DNA from: Phascolarctos cinereus
Taxonomy: Eukaryota; Chordata; Mammalia; Diprotodontia; Phascolarctidae
NCBI RefSeq assembly: GCF_002099425.1
Contig: NW_018344185.1
Coordinates: 4,288,001-4,352,000, forward strand
Direction of reading: 5' to 3'
DNA: 64,000 nt
Shown here: piece by piece, positions 48,470 to 60,439 of the stretch
Numbering within the stretch: the first letter of the stretch is position 1
Layout: each line of letters opens with the position of its first letter
Made by a program: the position numbers and the translations under genes
Notes under the pieces: model-generated
Seen by the model: the letters and a program-made list of their open reading frames with translations, nothing else
Told to the model about the DNA's origin: nothing
The model's database searches: none

Positions 48470-49870
48470 CACTACTTTCATCAGTAACAAAACAATGATT
48501 AGCTTTGACAAAAGGATTGTAAATGAAATCTTAATGAATACATTTGCTAATTGTTTTTCCTCTTTCATAGCATTAGACAGCTTTTAGCTTTTCTCTATAA
48601 TAATGACATATGCAATTACAAATGAATGCGGCATAAACGTGTTCAGCCCTGAGGAGATATGAAATAGTGAAATACCCCTGGACTAAGAAAAGTTGCTAAT
48701 CAGGGAAAGTTTTCTAAAGGAAGACCTTTGGGGGCTGGTTGTGTGTATAAGCATGATACTAGTGACACCATAGGATGTTCTAACCATGGTATATGTAGTG
48801 AGAACTCTCTGGTTTTACTCTCCCATGGCAAGGATGGTTATAATTTCTCTTTTGGGCTCTATGGGTACCCCTGAAGACTTGAGGTATTCTCTTTTCTAAT
48901 GCCATCAACTCAAACCCCCATTTTGGGTATATTCTCCTCACTGTTAACTACTACTAACATCCCAGTTCCATTTAACCAATTTGCATCAACTGGCTTTTAT
49001 AAAGGAAATTTACTTCAAAGATGTAGCAAGATCAAAAGTACAAACATTTCTACCCAGCAACTTGAGGATACACTCTTCTCTCTACCACCACGGTCCCTAG
49101 CGGAAATAGTTATGCAATTTCTGCTTAGTATTGGTCCCACAAAGTCTGCGTGCAAATGTTACATCACTGTTGAGTAAGTCCTCATTTCAACTGCAGATGG
49201 CTTCTAACAGGTTTTCTTCATGCTCTTGTGCTAAGCTGGCTGGCTGAAAAAAATCTATTCTGGAATCCATTCACAGACCTTCCCCAACGCAAGGAACCAA
49301 AACCTGTATTCCCCAAGCCACATGTTGGTCTCAGATAGGGAAGGCCCAGGGACAGCATTTTCTGTCATGAGAATACTCTCAAACTAGAAGTCAAAGCTAC
49401 AGGAGGGACAAAGCAAAGGACAGGGACTAAGTTGAATAGTGCCTTGTGGAGATACCTTCAGTTCTGGCCACACAGCTACAGTCAATTAAAGAGGTTCCTC
49501 TTCATCATGTGGCAAGCAGACTGGAGCCAGTTGAAAAAGTATCTGTACATGTGCCAAAGACTCTCCAAGACAGTTCCATTACACATTACTCATCATGACT
49601 CTTCCATATCAGTGGCTCTCTACAAATTCTCCTAAGGACTGGGCTTAGTCTCTCATTTCTTGTATAAATAGATTTGAGACAAAGAAGCTGATTAAGAGAC
49701 CACTTTAACAGTCTAGATGATTATGGGAGAGAGAATATATCGGGAAAAGAAAAAAAGGGGAAAAAGCAAAAGACATCAATAAGACTTTTAAAAGAAACAA
49801 CACTTGCAATCTAATAATAAAAAAATTAAAAGAGGAATATGGGGAAAAAATATGTTCCAGGTAATGTAAT
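48470..49870. other. 1.4 kb without recognised features
   Basis: Open frames at 48899-49177 and 49432-49635 (+) show no domain, splice or repeat signature that I recognise. This is probably unique intergenic DNA or an unrecognised repeat. Confidence 0.4.
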
Positions 49871-49876
49871 GAAGGC

Positions 49877-50130
49877 TTGGGCAGCCAGGAGGTGCAGTGG
49901 ATAAAGGGCCCATCTGGAGTCAGGAAGACTCATGAGTTCAAATCTGGCTTCAGACACTAACCAGTTTGTGTGACCTTGGACAAGTCACTTAACCTTTTTT
50001 GCCTCAGTTTCCTTATCTGTCAAATAAGCTGGAGGAGGAAAGGGCAAACCACTCTAGTATCTTTGCCAAGAAAACCCCAAATTGGGTCATGAATAGTTGA
50101 ACATAACTAAAAAATGGCTGAATAACAAAA
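49877..50130 (+). repeat. tRNA-derived marsupial SINE, full length
   Basis: GGGCAGCCAGGAGGTGCAGT, GAGTTCAAATCTGGCTTCAG, AAGCTGGAGGAGGAAAGGGC and an AAAAATGGCTGAATAACAAA tail. Confidence 0.85.
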
Positions 50131-50134
50131 ATAA

Positions 50135-51100
50135 AGGCTTAGATTGCTTTGTTTACAGTTGTACTGGAGGAGAAGGCATAGATTCCAGAATTGTTTTGGA
50201 GATAGAATCAACAGAACTTGGTATCTGATTGGAAATCAGGGGTGATTAAAAAAAGAAGTTAAGATGACAATCCCTACGTAAGTAAGTTTTGTTTAGTTTA
50301 AGGCCATCCATAGATGGTACATTCCATAGCATAATTGGAAGCCTCCTCCTACCTCTAAACATGTCCACCCAGGCACAATAGCCTTAGAGAGTCATTCCTT
50401 TGGTTAAAGCATTAGCCTTTCCAATTATGCCTTCAAAATTGTAAATCCACCTGTAACAACACATTAAGTCACCAATGCTTTAGTATGAATGAATTTTCCC
50501 ATGGTATGGTGGGTCCCCCAGACTAATGGAGAATCCCTTATATGTCAGTAACAAGTACTATGATCTTTGGGACATCATAGACTTCATCTCTCTAGGCTTC
50601 AATTCCTTCATCTACAAAATGAGATAAATGACCTCTCTGCTATCTCTTAGCTCTAATGGGCTGTACATTTAAAGTGTAAAAAATAACAACTTTCAGACTT
50701 GGGAATATTTGAAGAGAGAATAGCACTTGGTCGTCCAATGTCTATGACAAGACTGCCAAATGGAGGGGCAAGAGCTGCATAGAATCAGTACTTTGAATTG
50801 CAAGATTGCCCATGCTAATGGGGAGGAGGGATATGCACTACTGCTGGAAGTTCCAGAAAGGAAAGCAAAACATCAAAACCTTGGGCAGCATTTTGGTGAG
50901 ATTTTGCTGACTGTCCATGAGAGCCTTCTCCTCTGAACTTGAAACAACCTACTTCCTTCCTAAAACTGACTAGTTCCCCCAACAGGGAAAGTCTGTAGTC
51001 TGGCTGCTTGCTAGCTTGGTGAAAGGGTGCCAAGAACAGAAGGCAGAGTTAAGGCTCCACCAGTTCAAGCAAGGTGGGCCACCAAGACAGCATAGAAATT
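50135..51100. other. intergenic stretch, mostly unassigned
   Basis: Only a SINE fragment at about 50555-50665 (TCATCTACAAAATGAGATAA) was recognised. Confidence 0.4.
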
Positions 51101-52040
51101 TCCCAACAGAGCTTTCAAATGGTTCTTCGCTTCCTACTCCACCTTTCTAGAACTTTCTCTGGCTCCCTATGCCCTGTAGGTTCATATCCAAATGCCTCAT
51201 CCTGGCATCCAACTCACCTATCCAAACTTTTACCTTCTTTTCCCCAATACAAACCCCTCTGCTCCAGCTAGATTTGTCTCTCTCTTATTCTCCATGCTAA
51301 TATCCAACTCAGGATCAAAGGATTTGGAACTGGAGAAGATCTTAGAAATCATCTATTCCAGCCTCTTCATTTTAAAGAGATGGAAAGTACATCTCAGAGA
51401 GATGAAGTCATTTCCCCAAGGTCACATGGATATTAATGGGCAGAGACAGGTTTTGAATTCAGGTCTTCTGAGTCCAAATCAGCTGCTTTCTATTACCTTC
51501 TTTGCTTATGCCATTTGTGTCCCGGCCTCTTCCTCTCTAGGATTTAAAATGGCTTGCTATCAATCAAGTTCAAGCTATTTTTTCTGGCATTTTAGACCCT
51601 TTAAAATTTGTCCCCATTTCCCTTACTGATCCATCTTTATCTACCAGTGCTCCTGACCTACTCTAATGAGACTGGTCTTGTCAGAATCTCCCCAAAATGT
51701 ATGTTTATTCCTGCCTTTGTTTCCACTGCTTAATCAGCCTGGAATGCCCTCCCTTCTCCCTTCTGCCTCTTTCATTTTACCCACCTTTCAAGACCCAGTT
51801 CAAGTCTTTCTTCCTTTGTGAAGGGTTCTTTGACTGGCCCCTCCCCAAGATGACCTTTCCTACACACTGACTCCTTTCAGCACGGTCTGACTTATTTCTT
51901 CTGTGTATGGACTACAGCTTCCATAAGACTATTAATTCTGTGAAGGTAGGACTGTATCTTATATTTGCTCTGTACTGACCATAGCCCTGAGCATAGGACT
52001 GGTCCCAGAGTAGGTGCTTACTAAATATTTAAGTACAAAG
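51100..52040 (+). repeat. L2 LINE 3' part split by a SINE
   Basis: L2 words in order: GGTTCATATCCAAATGCCTC, CAGCCTGGAATGCCCTCCCT, CAAGACCCAGTTCAAGTCTT and AGAGTAGGTGCTTACTAAAT. A CORE-SINE copy lies at 51308-51485. Confidence 0.8.
51308..51485 (-). repeat. CORE-SINE inside L2
   Basis: TTGGAACTGGAGAAGATCTT, TCATTTTAAAGAGATGGAAA and GGTTTTGAATTCAGGTCTTC. Confidence 0.7.
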
Positions 52041-52244
52041 ATTCCTATGGTCTAAAACCCATTCCCATTTTCATCAAATAAGTTATCCTGGACCTTTCTA
52101 TGAGAGGAAGAACTAAAAGTGGAAGAGGGAATTCAGCAGAATTGTTCAACAACTTAACATATTATAATTAGGGCTATGCTATTAATTTGTGGAATTGGTG
52201 TAAAAGAGTTGGAGGGGGGGATGGTGAGTGATGAAAAGTATAAA

Positions 52245-52410
52245 AATAACTGGATTAGGAATTCAAGGTCCTTGGTTCTCATTTAGGCTTTGCTACTTAA
52301 TAGGTGTATTCCAGTGAATAAGTCAATTGAACTCTTCAAGATCCTCATCTGTAAAATTGGGGTTGGACAGAATGTTCAGTGTGGTCCCTTACAGCTCTAA
52401 TATTCTATTA
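52245..52410 (+). repeat. MIR-like SINE
   Basis: GGATTAGGAATTCAAGGTCC, TTTGCTACTTAATAGGTGTA and CTCATCTGTAAAATTGGGGT. Confidence 0.6.
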
Positions 52411-52681
52411 TTCTCATCATTAACAGGTCTTACCCATTTGTGAAAGTTTCATTAGGGGTCTTCGCTTGGAAATATTTTTCCAATAAATCTCAGTTATTAG
52501 TTATATTTCAAAATGATAAAACTTATTTTTAACATTTTTGTGTAATTTTAATGTATACTTTTAAAACTATTTTAAAGTATATTTTAAATTTAAATTTAAA
52601 ATATAAATAAAATATAAAGATATATTTTGAAATATGCTTTTAAAAACAGTTTTCACTAAGTCATGCTAAATATTCTGTCCA

Positions 52682-52855
52682 GTCATAGAGCTAGAAGAGA
52701 CCTTAAATATCACTTGGTCCAATTACCTCATTTTCTAGATGAAGAACCCAATGCACAGAAAAATTAAGGAACTCTGCAAACATCACACAGCTGATGAACA
52801 ACTGAGCTGGGATTCAAAGTCAACTCATCTGTTTTTAAAGCCAATATTCTTTTTC
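52682..52855 (-). repeat. CORE-SINE copy
   Basis: AGAGCTAGAAGAGACCTTAA, CTCATTTTCTAGATGAAGAA and GAGCTGGGATTCAAAGTCAA. Confidence 0.65.
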
Positions 52856-53159
52856 TAGTGCTGTCTTCAGTTTGTTTGAAAGCAGGAAGGAAAAACCACA
52901 GCCAGATCAATTACACAAAAGATTCCAAAGCTCAATGGAAATTACATTTAGATTGTCTATTTAGAATTACCTACAGTTTCATGTTATCTGGTATGGTCCC
53001 TTCCATTGGCAGAGCCATTACCAGGATAGAGCAAATGGGAATTTGCTCCAGGCATGGTTAAATTTTGAGAGTCAGGAATGAAAGGAGGGTAGTAGGGTTA
53101 TGAAGGAGCAGTAAGACTGCCAACACTCCAGGCTTATCTGGTGAACATGTTTTACTAAT

Positions 53160-53997
53160 TACTGCTCCTACACCAGTTTCCAAGCATTCAGTTATCATCG
53201 ACTCCCAAATCTATATAACCAGTCTTAATCTATTCTGAGTTCCAATCCCACACCAACAACAAACTGCCTGTTGGACATTTCTAAATAAATATCCCATAGG
53301 CATCTCAAATTCATAACGGCCAGAGTGGACCTTATTATTTTTATCACTAAATCTACCCTCCTAATTTGCCTCTTTCTGTTGAGAGTGTCTTCATATTGCC
53401 AGTCACCCAGTTTTTCAACCTCAGTGTCACCCTCAGCTATTTCTTCTCCCTTACACACTATATCTAATTAGTGGCTAGATCTTTTTAATTTTATCTCCAT
53501 AAAATTTCTCATCTGTTATCAATTTTTCTCCATCCTACCTCTCACTTAGACTAATGAAAAAGCTTCCTAATTGGACTTCGTTCTTCCCTTCTCTCCTCTC
53601 TCTAATCTTCCTTACAGCTGCCAAAATAATCTTCCTAAAGAAAGGCTGACCATGTCCCTGTCCTGCTCAAGAACTTTTGGTGGCTATCTATCACTTCTAG
53701 AATAACATAGAAGTTACTCATCTTGACATTTAAAGCCATTTACAATCTCATTCGAGCAGCTCTCTAGGATTAGTTCACATTACTCCACCTCATATACACT
53801 ATTTTCTGGACAAATAGACCTACTAGCTATTCTCCAAATTCAGCATTCTGTCTTCCAGCTCCACGCCTATGCAAGAGTTATCCTCCATGTCTGGTACACC
53901 CTTCTTTCTCCCTTTCCTCTCTTAAGATTCCTAGGTTTTCTCAAGAATCATAGCAGATGGATACAGTTGAAAGGTAAGATTTGATAGACTGATTGAT

Positions 53998-54039
<42 letters not shown>

Positions 54040-54300
54040 TAAGCTTAGTAAAAAGAAAACCAAAGAAATAATCAAGTCATGTGCTATCCCCTTCCTGAAT
54101 TTTTTCCTCATCCCCTTCATGGTTAGTATTTTCTCACTTCTCAAATTATTGAGTATATGCTTATCTCTTCACATGTGTAGCCTCTCATCCACACACATGC
54201 ACATTCATACCCCAGTAGAAGGAAATCTCCTTGATTATAGGAACTGTTTTGAATTTGACTTTGTATCACCAGGGCTTAGTCCAATGTCTTGACTATGGGA
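53160..54300 (+). repeat. L2 LINE, ORF2 tail and 3' part
   Basis: CTCCCAAATCTATATAACCA (L2 RT tail), CTGCCTGTTGGACATTTCTA, TACAGCTGCCAAAATAATCT and GACATTTAAAGCCATTTACA. It is interrupted by a GATA microsatellite at 53995-54034 and has many indels. Confidence 0.75.
53995..54034 (+). repeat. GATA microsatellite
   Basis: About nine ATAG units. Confidence 0.95.
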
Positions 54301-55039
54301 AAAAATGATCATACGATTGGGAATGCATATGATTGGGAATGCATATAAAAGAGTGTAGCATAAACCTGCAGAATAGTATCAGAAGTAAAGCTGAGATTGT
54401 AAGGAAATCTAAAAACAACAGAAAGGGATGAGGTTTTTATTTTTTGTTTTTAAATTAATAAGCATTTATTTTCTCTTTTTTCATTTTTAACATGGACTTA
54501 AAGGTATTTCTTATTTTTATATCACTTAAATTTCTGCCTATAAAAAGGGAAAGAAAATTTTAAAATCAGCATAATTGATCAATACATTGCTTTTTATATT
54601 TGGAAATATATGCAAGGTTCCATACCTGTGGACTTTTCACCTCTGTGAAGGAGTTGAAGGAAATGTCTTCTCACATTTCTTCTTTGTGGCCATGCTTGTT
54701 CTTTGCAATTGTATGACACTCATTTTCAATTGCCTTGTGGTAGGTATTCTTTTTGTTTATATTGTCACAATCACTATGTATATTGCTTTCTTGGCTGTGC
54801 TTACTATACATCATTTTGCATCAGTTCATGTAAGTCTTTCCATGCTTCTCTTTTATTGGTCATATTCACCATATCTTACAGCACAGTAATATTTCATTAC
54901 ATCCTTGTACCACAATTAGCCATTCCCCTATCAATGGATATCTACTTTGTTTCCAGTTCCTTGCTACCACAAAAGTGCTGCTAAAAATATTTTGGTCTGT
55001 ATGAGGACTTTATTTTTAGCAATGACCTTCTTGGAATTT

Positions 55040-55512
55040 CCTACCTTTTCCATTTTCCATGAGCAGCTCTGCTTTGTTTTCACATCATTCTTCTCCCAGG
55101 ATAAGCTGATCACCTGAAATCATACCATGCAGATTGCCAGTTTTTGATACTTAGCACCTTCTCAGCTCCCACAGTTGCCTCTTCCCCCTGATTGGAGGGC
55201 TGGCAGGTGGAATAGCAAACTTCTCCCAAGGCCTTCCTTTATTAAAAAGCTCAGAACGTTCCAGATAACTCTCCATATTCATCAGTCTCTCTGCTTGGTT
55301 TTGACTCCACAGAACAACATGGCATCCCCATCCCCCTGAATTCCTACCCCTTTTCAGCTTCCTTTTGTATGTTGTCTTCTTTTATTGGATTATAAGATCC
55401 CTGAGGAAAGGGATTTCCTTTTCTTTTCGTTTCTTTTCTTTTTTTTATCCCTACTGCTTAGGACAGTGCCTGGGATATAGTATGAGCTTAATAAATGTTT
55501 TCTGAATGGAAC
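55040..55512 (+). repeat. L2-tailed repeat inserted in L1
   Basis: It ends GACAGTGCCTGGGATATAGT then GCTTAATAAATG, the L2-type 3' terminus. Its body (TGGAGGGCTGGCAGGTGGAA, CATATTCATCAGTCTCTCTG) is not standard L2. Because it interrupts an L1, it may be a younger L2-mobilised SINE-like family. Confidence 0.5.
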
Positions 55513-55830
55513 TGAAGTCAAGGAGTATAGAAATTTTATTCATTTATTTGTATAGTTCCAAATTACTTTTCAGAGTGAATGTACTGATTCATATCTCTAC
55601 CAACAATGCATTAGTGTACCTGTTTCCACAACTCCATATTAACTATTCCCAATGTTTTATCATCTTTGCTATTTTGCTGGCTGAGAAGTGAAACCCCAAA
55701 GTTGTTCAAACTTAGATTTCTCTTATTATTAGTGATTTTTTTCATATGATTGTTAATAGTTTGCAATTCTTCATTTGAGAACTGTTTATTCATATCCTCA
55801 ACTATTGGACAAGAAGTATTTATTTCTCCC

Positions 55831-55834
<4 letters not shown>

Positions 55835-55871
<37 letters not shown>
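55835..55871 (+). repeat. CA microsatellite
   Basis: Perfect (AC)n inside the minus-strand L1 piece. Confidence 0.95.
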
Positions 55872-55873
<2 letters not shown>

Positions 55874-56329
55874 CCCTTGAAGGGAAAAAATAAAAGAAAA
55901 ACAACTGGTTTACAGCTCCACTAATAGTGTATTAGTGTACCTATTTTTCCACATCACTTCTAGAATTTGCCATTTTCCTTTTCTTCCATGTTAGCCAGTC
56001 TGATAGGTATGAGTGGTACCTAAGAGTTGTTTTAATTTGCATTTCCCTATTAGTGATTTAAACATTTTTTCATATGACAATTGGTAGCTTTGGTTTCTTT
56101 TTCTGAAAACTGCCTGTTCATATCCTTTGACCTATTTATCAATTGGGGAATAGTTCTTATTTTTATAAATTTGTCTCAGTTCCCTATATATTTGAGAGAT
56201 AAGTCATTTATTGGAGAAGCTTGCTATAAAAAAAAACCCTTTTTACCACAGTTTCCTGCTTTTCTGGCAATACATAGAAATGGTAATATGTAGAAATGCT
56301 GATGATTCGTGTGGGTTTATTTTATATCT

Positions 56330-56625
56330 TGCAACTCCTCCTCCTGGCTTCCCCAGCTTCCCTCAAGTCTCAGACAAAATTCCATCTTATACAAGAAGCT
56401 TTTCCCAATCCCTTTTAAAGCTAGGGTTTTCTTTCTAAGATAATCTCCAATTTCTCCTGTATTCATCTGATTTGTACCTAGTGGTTTGCATGTTGTCTCC
56501 ACCATTAGACTGTAAGCACCTGGAAATCAGAGACTATTGCCTTTTTTATTATCTCCAGAGCTGAGCACAGTGCCTGTCATACAATAAGTGCTTAATAAAT
56601 GTTTGTTGACCAACTAATTAACATA
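56330..56625 (+). repeat. L2 3' end
   Basis: CATCTTATACAAGAAGCTTT, CCACCATTAGACTGTAAGCA, AGCACAGTGCCTGTCATACA and GTGCTTAATAAATGTTTGTT. Confidence 0.8.
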
Positions 56626-57025
56626 AAAGTCTTTCCAGGATTCTCTGAAACTAACCTTTTTATCATCCCTTATAGCCAAGAATATTCTATTATATTCAGA
56701 TGAGGTGTGGGATTTTAAAAGCTATTTGGAAAAAGAGGAGACAGAAGAAAGGAAGCAATCTAATACCCCTTCTCTCTCATACTTTCTTTCAGAGCCTCCC
56801 AAATGCTGAGCTAGCTCTGGCAATTCATGCATTAATCTCACCATCTATGTGGATATCCCTGGAAAGTATACTGCCAAGATAAGTGAACTTATACACAGCA
56901 CTCAACATTTCTCTATTTGTTGTAAGAGATGGTTCCATGTGTGAATAGTGTGGTGCTGGTTAGTGGAGAACCTCTGTCTTTTTGGTGTTGGTTGTCAGGG
57001 CAAAATTAGCACAAATGACAGAAAA

Positions 57026-57335
57026 TCAATCCATATTCTCTTGTATCTCAGGCCCAGAGGCTGCATTGAGTGTACAACCATCTGCAAAAAAAATGTTCTC
57101 CCTCCACTTTAGTCTTGCCACCCTCATCAGTGTGTATGCTCCCACTATGACAAACCTTGATGAAATCAGAGAAAAACTGTTAGAGACCCTCATCATCAAT
57201 GTGCTGAAAGAGGACAAGCTTGTAATTCTGGGTAAGCTATTGCAATAGTCCACGTGTGAAGTCGTGAAGACCTGCACTAAGGTAGTGGCAGTGTCAGAAG
57301 AGAGAAGACAGTGTAATAAGATGAAATGCAATAGG
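57026..57335 (-). repeat. L2 reverse transcriptase fragment, minus strand
   Basis: The minus frame reads TLVQVFTTSHVDYCNSLP, matching the conserved L2/CR1 block LVQ-x(4)-SHLDYCNSLL. It lacks the remainder of ORF2. Confidence 0.7.
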
Positions 57336-57735
57336 GAGAAATATGAAATCTCTCCCTTGGGCAGGGAGACTCCTTAAGTATAAAAGTGGGCAGGTGTGAT
57401 TAGAAACTATTTTGTTGGAATTCAGAGTTGAAGAAAGGTTAGTGGACTACAAGCTCAATATGAGTAGTTTGATTACAGTCAATTGTGGGAACTTTCTGCT
57501 AAAGATCTCATGCAATGTATCATTTAGAAGATGTCTTAATATATGAGATTTGGAGTAGTGAAGTTATTTACCAATAGTCCCAAACCTATTGTCCAAAAGA
57601 GGACTTGGCTACTTTGGAAAGCTGTCCCTCTTTTTCTGTATGCTGAACTGAATGACCTCTGAGATCTCTTCCAGACTCTTTTTTTACTTGTGACATACAT
57701 GTGAGCTATTATTATTGTCATTATTAACACCCATA
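57335..57735. other. intergenic stretch without recognised features
   Basis: No gene or clear repeat recognised. Confidence 0.4.
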
Positions 57736-57739
57736 TTCC

Positions 57740-58100
57740 TCAGTATCAGAGACAGGAAGGACTTGAAGTCATCTAAACCAACTTCTAAGAAACTCAGTTT
57801 CCAAATCTGAAAATGATTGGGTTACATGACCTGCTTAAGGTCATATAGCTCTAATTGGCAGAATCTAAAATATGGATCTTCTGGGTTTAATGCCAGAGCT
57901 CTTTTCGCTACATCAGATTTCCTCCCTTATCTACTGCAGTGGTGCCTTGTACATAGCATCATAGGATTGTATGTTTAGACCTGGAAAAGACCTCAGAAAT
58001 GAGAGGTCATCTAGACCAACCTCCTCATTTTACAGATGAGAAAACTGAGACCCAGATAGGTTCAGTGATTTGGCCAATTCATATAGGCTGATGTTTAATA
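57740..58100 (-). repeat. two adjacent CORE-SINE copies
   Basis: The first, at about 57740-57925, contains TCAGAGACAGGAAGGACTTG and TGCCAGAGCTCTTTTCGCTA. The second, at about 57955-58100, contains AGAGGTCATCTAGACCAACC and TTTTACAGATGAGAAAACTG. Confidence 0.65.
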
Positions 58101-58344
58101 CAATTAGTGATCATTTGGGGCAGGGTGTGAAGGCTTTTCAGGGTCCCTTAAATCAGGTCCTATTGAAGGCTGTGGTTCCCACCTTTGCATTCGGAGCAGT
58201 TAGAAACTGAAATCACAGGGACTGAATGATATTTGTTGGGAGCCTGGAATAGCTGGGAGAGCTCAAGTTCCAGGTTCTGTTCTGCCGTACAGACCTTCAA
58301 CCCCATCTCCTCCAGCTGTACCTCTCTGGCATCATGTTCCTTCT

Positions 58345-58575
58345 TGAGACACAAGGGGGCACTCCAGGGTTACAGCTCAGCCCAATTCCCATTCTGCCTG
58401 CTTTTAAAAAATATATATTAATGTAGATGATCATTTATTAAATTAGAAGACCAAAACATATAAGTGACGATGAGAGAGAGAAAAAAATGCAGACACTGGA
58501 CCTCAATCACAGAACTAGAGCCTGAGGCCTGCTCCAGGGTTGCAGCTCAGCCCAGTTCCCATTCTGCCTGCAAAG
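58345..58575. repeat. short direct duplicate around an AT-rich spacer
   Basis: CTCCAGGGTTACAGCTCAGC followed by CCAATTCCCATTCTGCCTG (58361-58399) recurs as CTCCAGGGTTGCAGCTCAGC followed by CCAGTTCCCATTCTGCCTG (58532-58570). The copies are 39 bp with two mismatches, 171 bp apart. Confidence 0.8.
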
Positions 58576-58785
58576 TGGTGGGTCTGTAAGCCTCTTGACA
58601 CTTATGTGACAGACAGAATTAATTTGACCCTACAAGTCACAGTGATTATAGCAAATCTGCTGCATTATTCAACGCTTGCCTCAATTTACTGCTTCAGTCA
58701 GCCACTTTGCTTCAGATATAAATGCTACTCAGACATCATCTCCCACAGTCCCCAGACCCTCCTTTTCCTCTGATGGATTAGAACC

Positions 58786-59160
58786 TAGATAACATGGCTT
58801 AGAGGAAAGAACCCTGGATTTGACTTCAGAACACCTGGTCTTGAATCTGTCACTTTCAGCCTTAGGGTGTAATGGAAAGACTATTAGATTTGGAGCCACC
58901 ACGGGACCTGATTTCAAATCTTGCAAACCACTTTTTTATCTGTGTGATCTTGGGTGAGTCACAATCTCCCTGGACCTGTAAAATGAGATTGGACTATATG
59001 GGGGTCTAAATTCCCTTCCAGCTCTAAAATCTATTATCCTATGACCTTGGGCAAGTCACTACCTTACTGTGGGCCTCAAGTTTTTTCTTTTGCAAAATGA
59101 AGATGTTGGTTGCCTAGATGACTTCTTGGGTCCCTTCTAACTCCAAATCCCATATTTGAA
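58786..59160 (+). repeat. SINE copies in tandem or nested
   Basis: GGCTTAGAGGAAAGAACCCT, then a second start TAATGGAAAGACTATTAGAT with its GTGATCTTGGGTGAGTCACA and CCTTCCAGCTCTAAAATCTA end. The first copy then resumes with CCTTGGGCAAGTCACTACCT, so one SINE sits inside the other. Confidence 0.65.
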
Positions 59161-59346
59161 CCCAAATTCTCTCTAAAGGTACTCTGAACAAATAGTCATT
59201 GGGTTTCTGCTTTAAATCTTCCGTCTGCCTTCTGAGGCAGACTGTTCCCATTTGGAACTCTAATTCTTTGGAAATATTTCCTTGCATCAGGGTCAAAATC
59301 TACTTTTCTGTACATTCCACCCATTGTTCCTACTTTTACTCTTTAG

Positions 59347-59885
59347 CAGCAATTCTTAATCTGAAGTCTACAGACCTTCAATTTGTCTATAGCTAGATTT
59401 TAGGGAGTACATGTATACACACACATGTATGTACATATACATACATACACATAAACCATATGTACACATATATAATAAAAAGATGATTGTACATGAAACT
59501 GCAAATCTATTATGTACCACTTGCTATTCCTTTTAAATGTATAATAAAGCTATCATGTAAATTTATTTTTTTCTTTTTCCTTTTATCTTCCCTCCCCCCA
59601 TAGATGACTACCATTAGATATAGATAGATATATATAATATGTGTTTATGTACACACATCTATGCATTATGTATATATGTATGTAAAATTATTCTATAGAT
59701 ACTTCTATTAGTTCTTTCCCTGAATTTGGTTTTTAAAAATATTTTGATAACTGTATCTCAATAAAATTAATTTCCCTTGTAATCCTATATCTTTTATTTA
59801 TGCATTTAAAAATATTATTTTAAGAAGGCTTCACCAAAACAGAGTTCATGACACACACAAAAAAAGATTAATCTAAGGACCCCTG
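59347..59885 (-). mobile_element. hAT-Charlie-like DNA transposon, minus orientation
   Basis: The left end is CAGCAATTCTTAATCTG and the right end, reverse complemented, is CAGGGGTCCTTAGATTAATC. Inner TCTATAGCTAGATTTTAGGG and GAAGGCTTCACCAAAACAGA match the reverse strand of the family at 36.9 and 48.1 kb. An AT-rich microsatellite-like stretch (about 59405-59700) has expanded the middle. 539 bp, no coding content. Confidence 0.65.
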
Positions 59886-60439
59886 CTTTCTGGGACTGCC
59901 AGAAAAATGTTTAATCCCTAGAGTGTAAAGTAGGGTGGAGCCACTGAAAGTAAGAAGGTTCTGAAAACATGTAGTCCTTAGGCAGCTAGAAAACAGAGTT
60001 TAGCACCTAATTAGCAAAAATAGTTAAAGTAGGAAGCCTCAGTAGCTTACTTCTCTCATGAGGTTGTAATCTACGTGAGCTCTTCAATGGCCTGGTTCTG
60101 CCTACTCCCCAGTGCCCATGCCCTTTAACCTGAGAGTGTCGTTACAACTCTCTTTCTGGATTCTCCACTCCCAACCCTGTATAGCTTTTGTGAAAACTTG
60201 CTCTAGGTCAAAAATTGCTAAATTTAACTCTGCTAATTCCTCTTTCTCAAGTCAACCCTTCAAATAATTGAAGACAGCCATCATGAGTCCCCTAAGTCTT
60301 TATTTCTCTAGGCAAAATATGTTCCATTCTCATGGTACAGCATTTGAAATTTAAATCCAGTCGTGAATTAGAATCTAGGTGTTCTTCTTTAGAAATCCCA
60401 AATTTGGTGAAACAAAAGTATTGTAAAAAGTCATCTTTT

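Larger units (their letters stand above)
54430..56300 (-). mobile_element. L1 ORF2 C-terminal part, minus strand, split
   Basis: The reverse strand of 55530-56300 matches the ORF2 end seen at 45240-45480 (GGTCAAAGGATATGAACAGG, then AAATTAAAACAACTC). 54430-55035 continues towards the ORF2 C terminus (reverse strand TAGGGGAATGGCTAATTGTG). The two pieces are separated by an L2-tailed repeat at 55040-55512. It is decayed, with many stops. Confidence 0.75.

Noticed and set aside
48899-49177. 92-codon frame as a downstream gene
   Set aside because: No recognisable domain, splice context or promoter. The length is within chance for AT-rich DNA.
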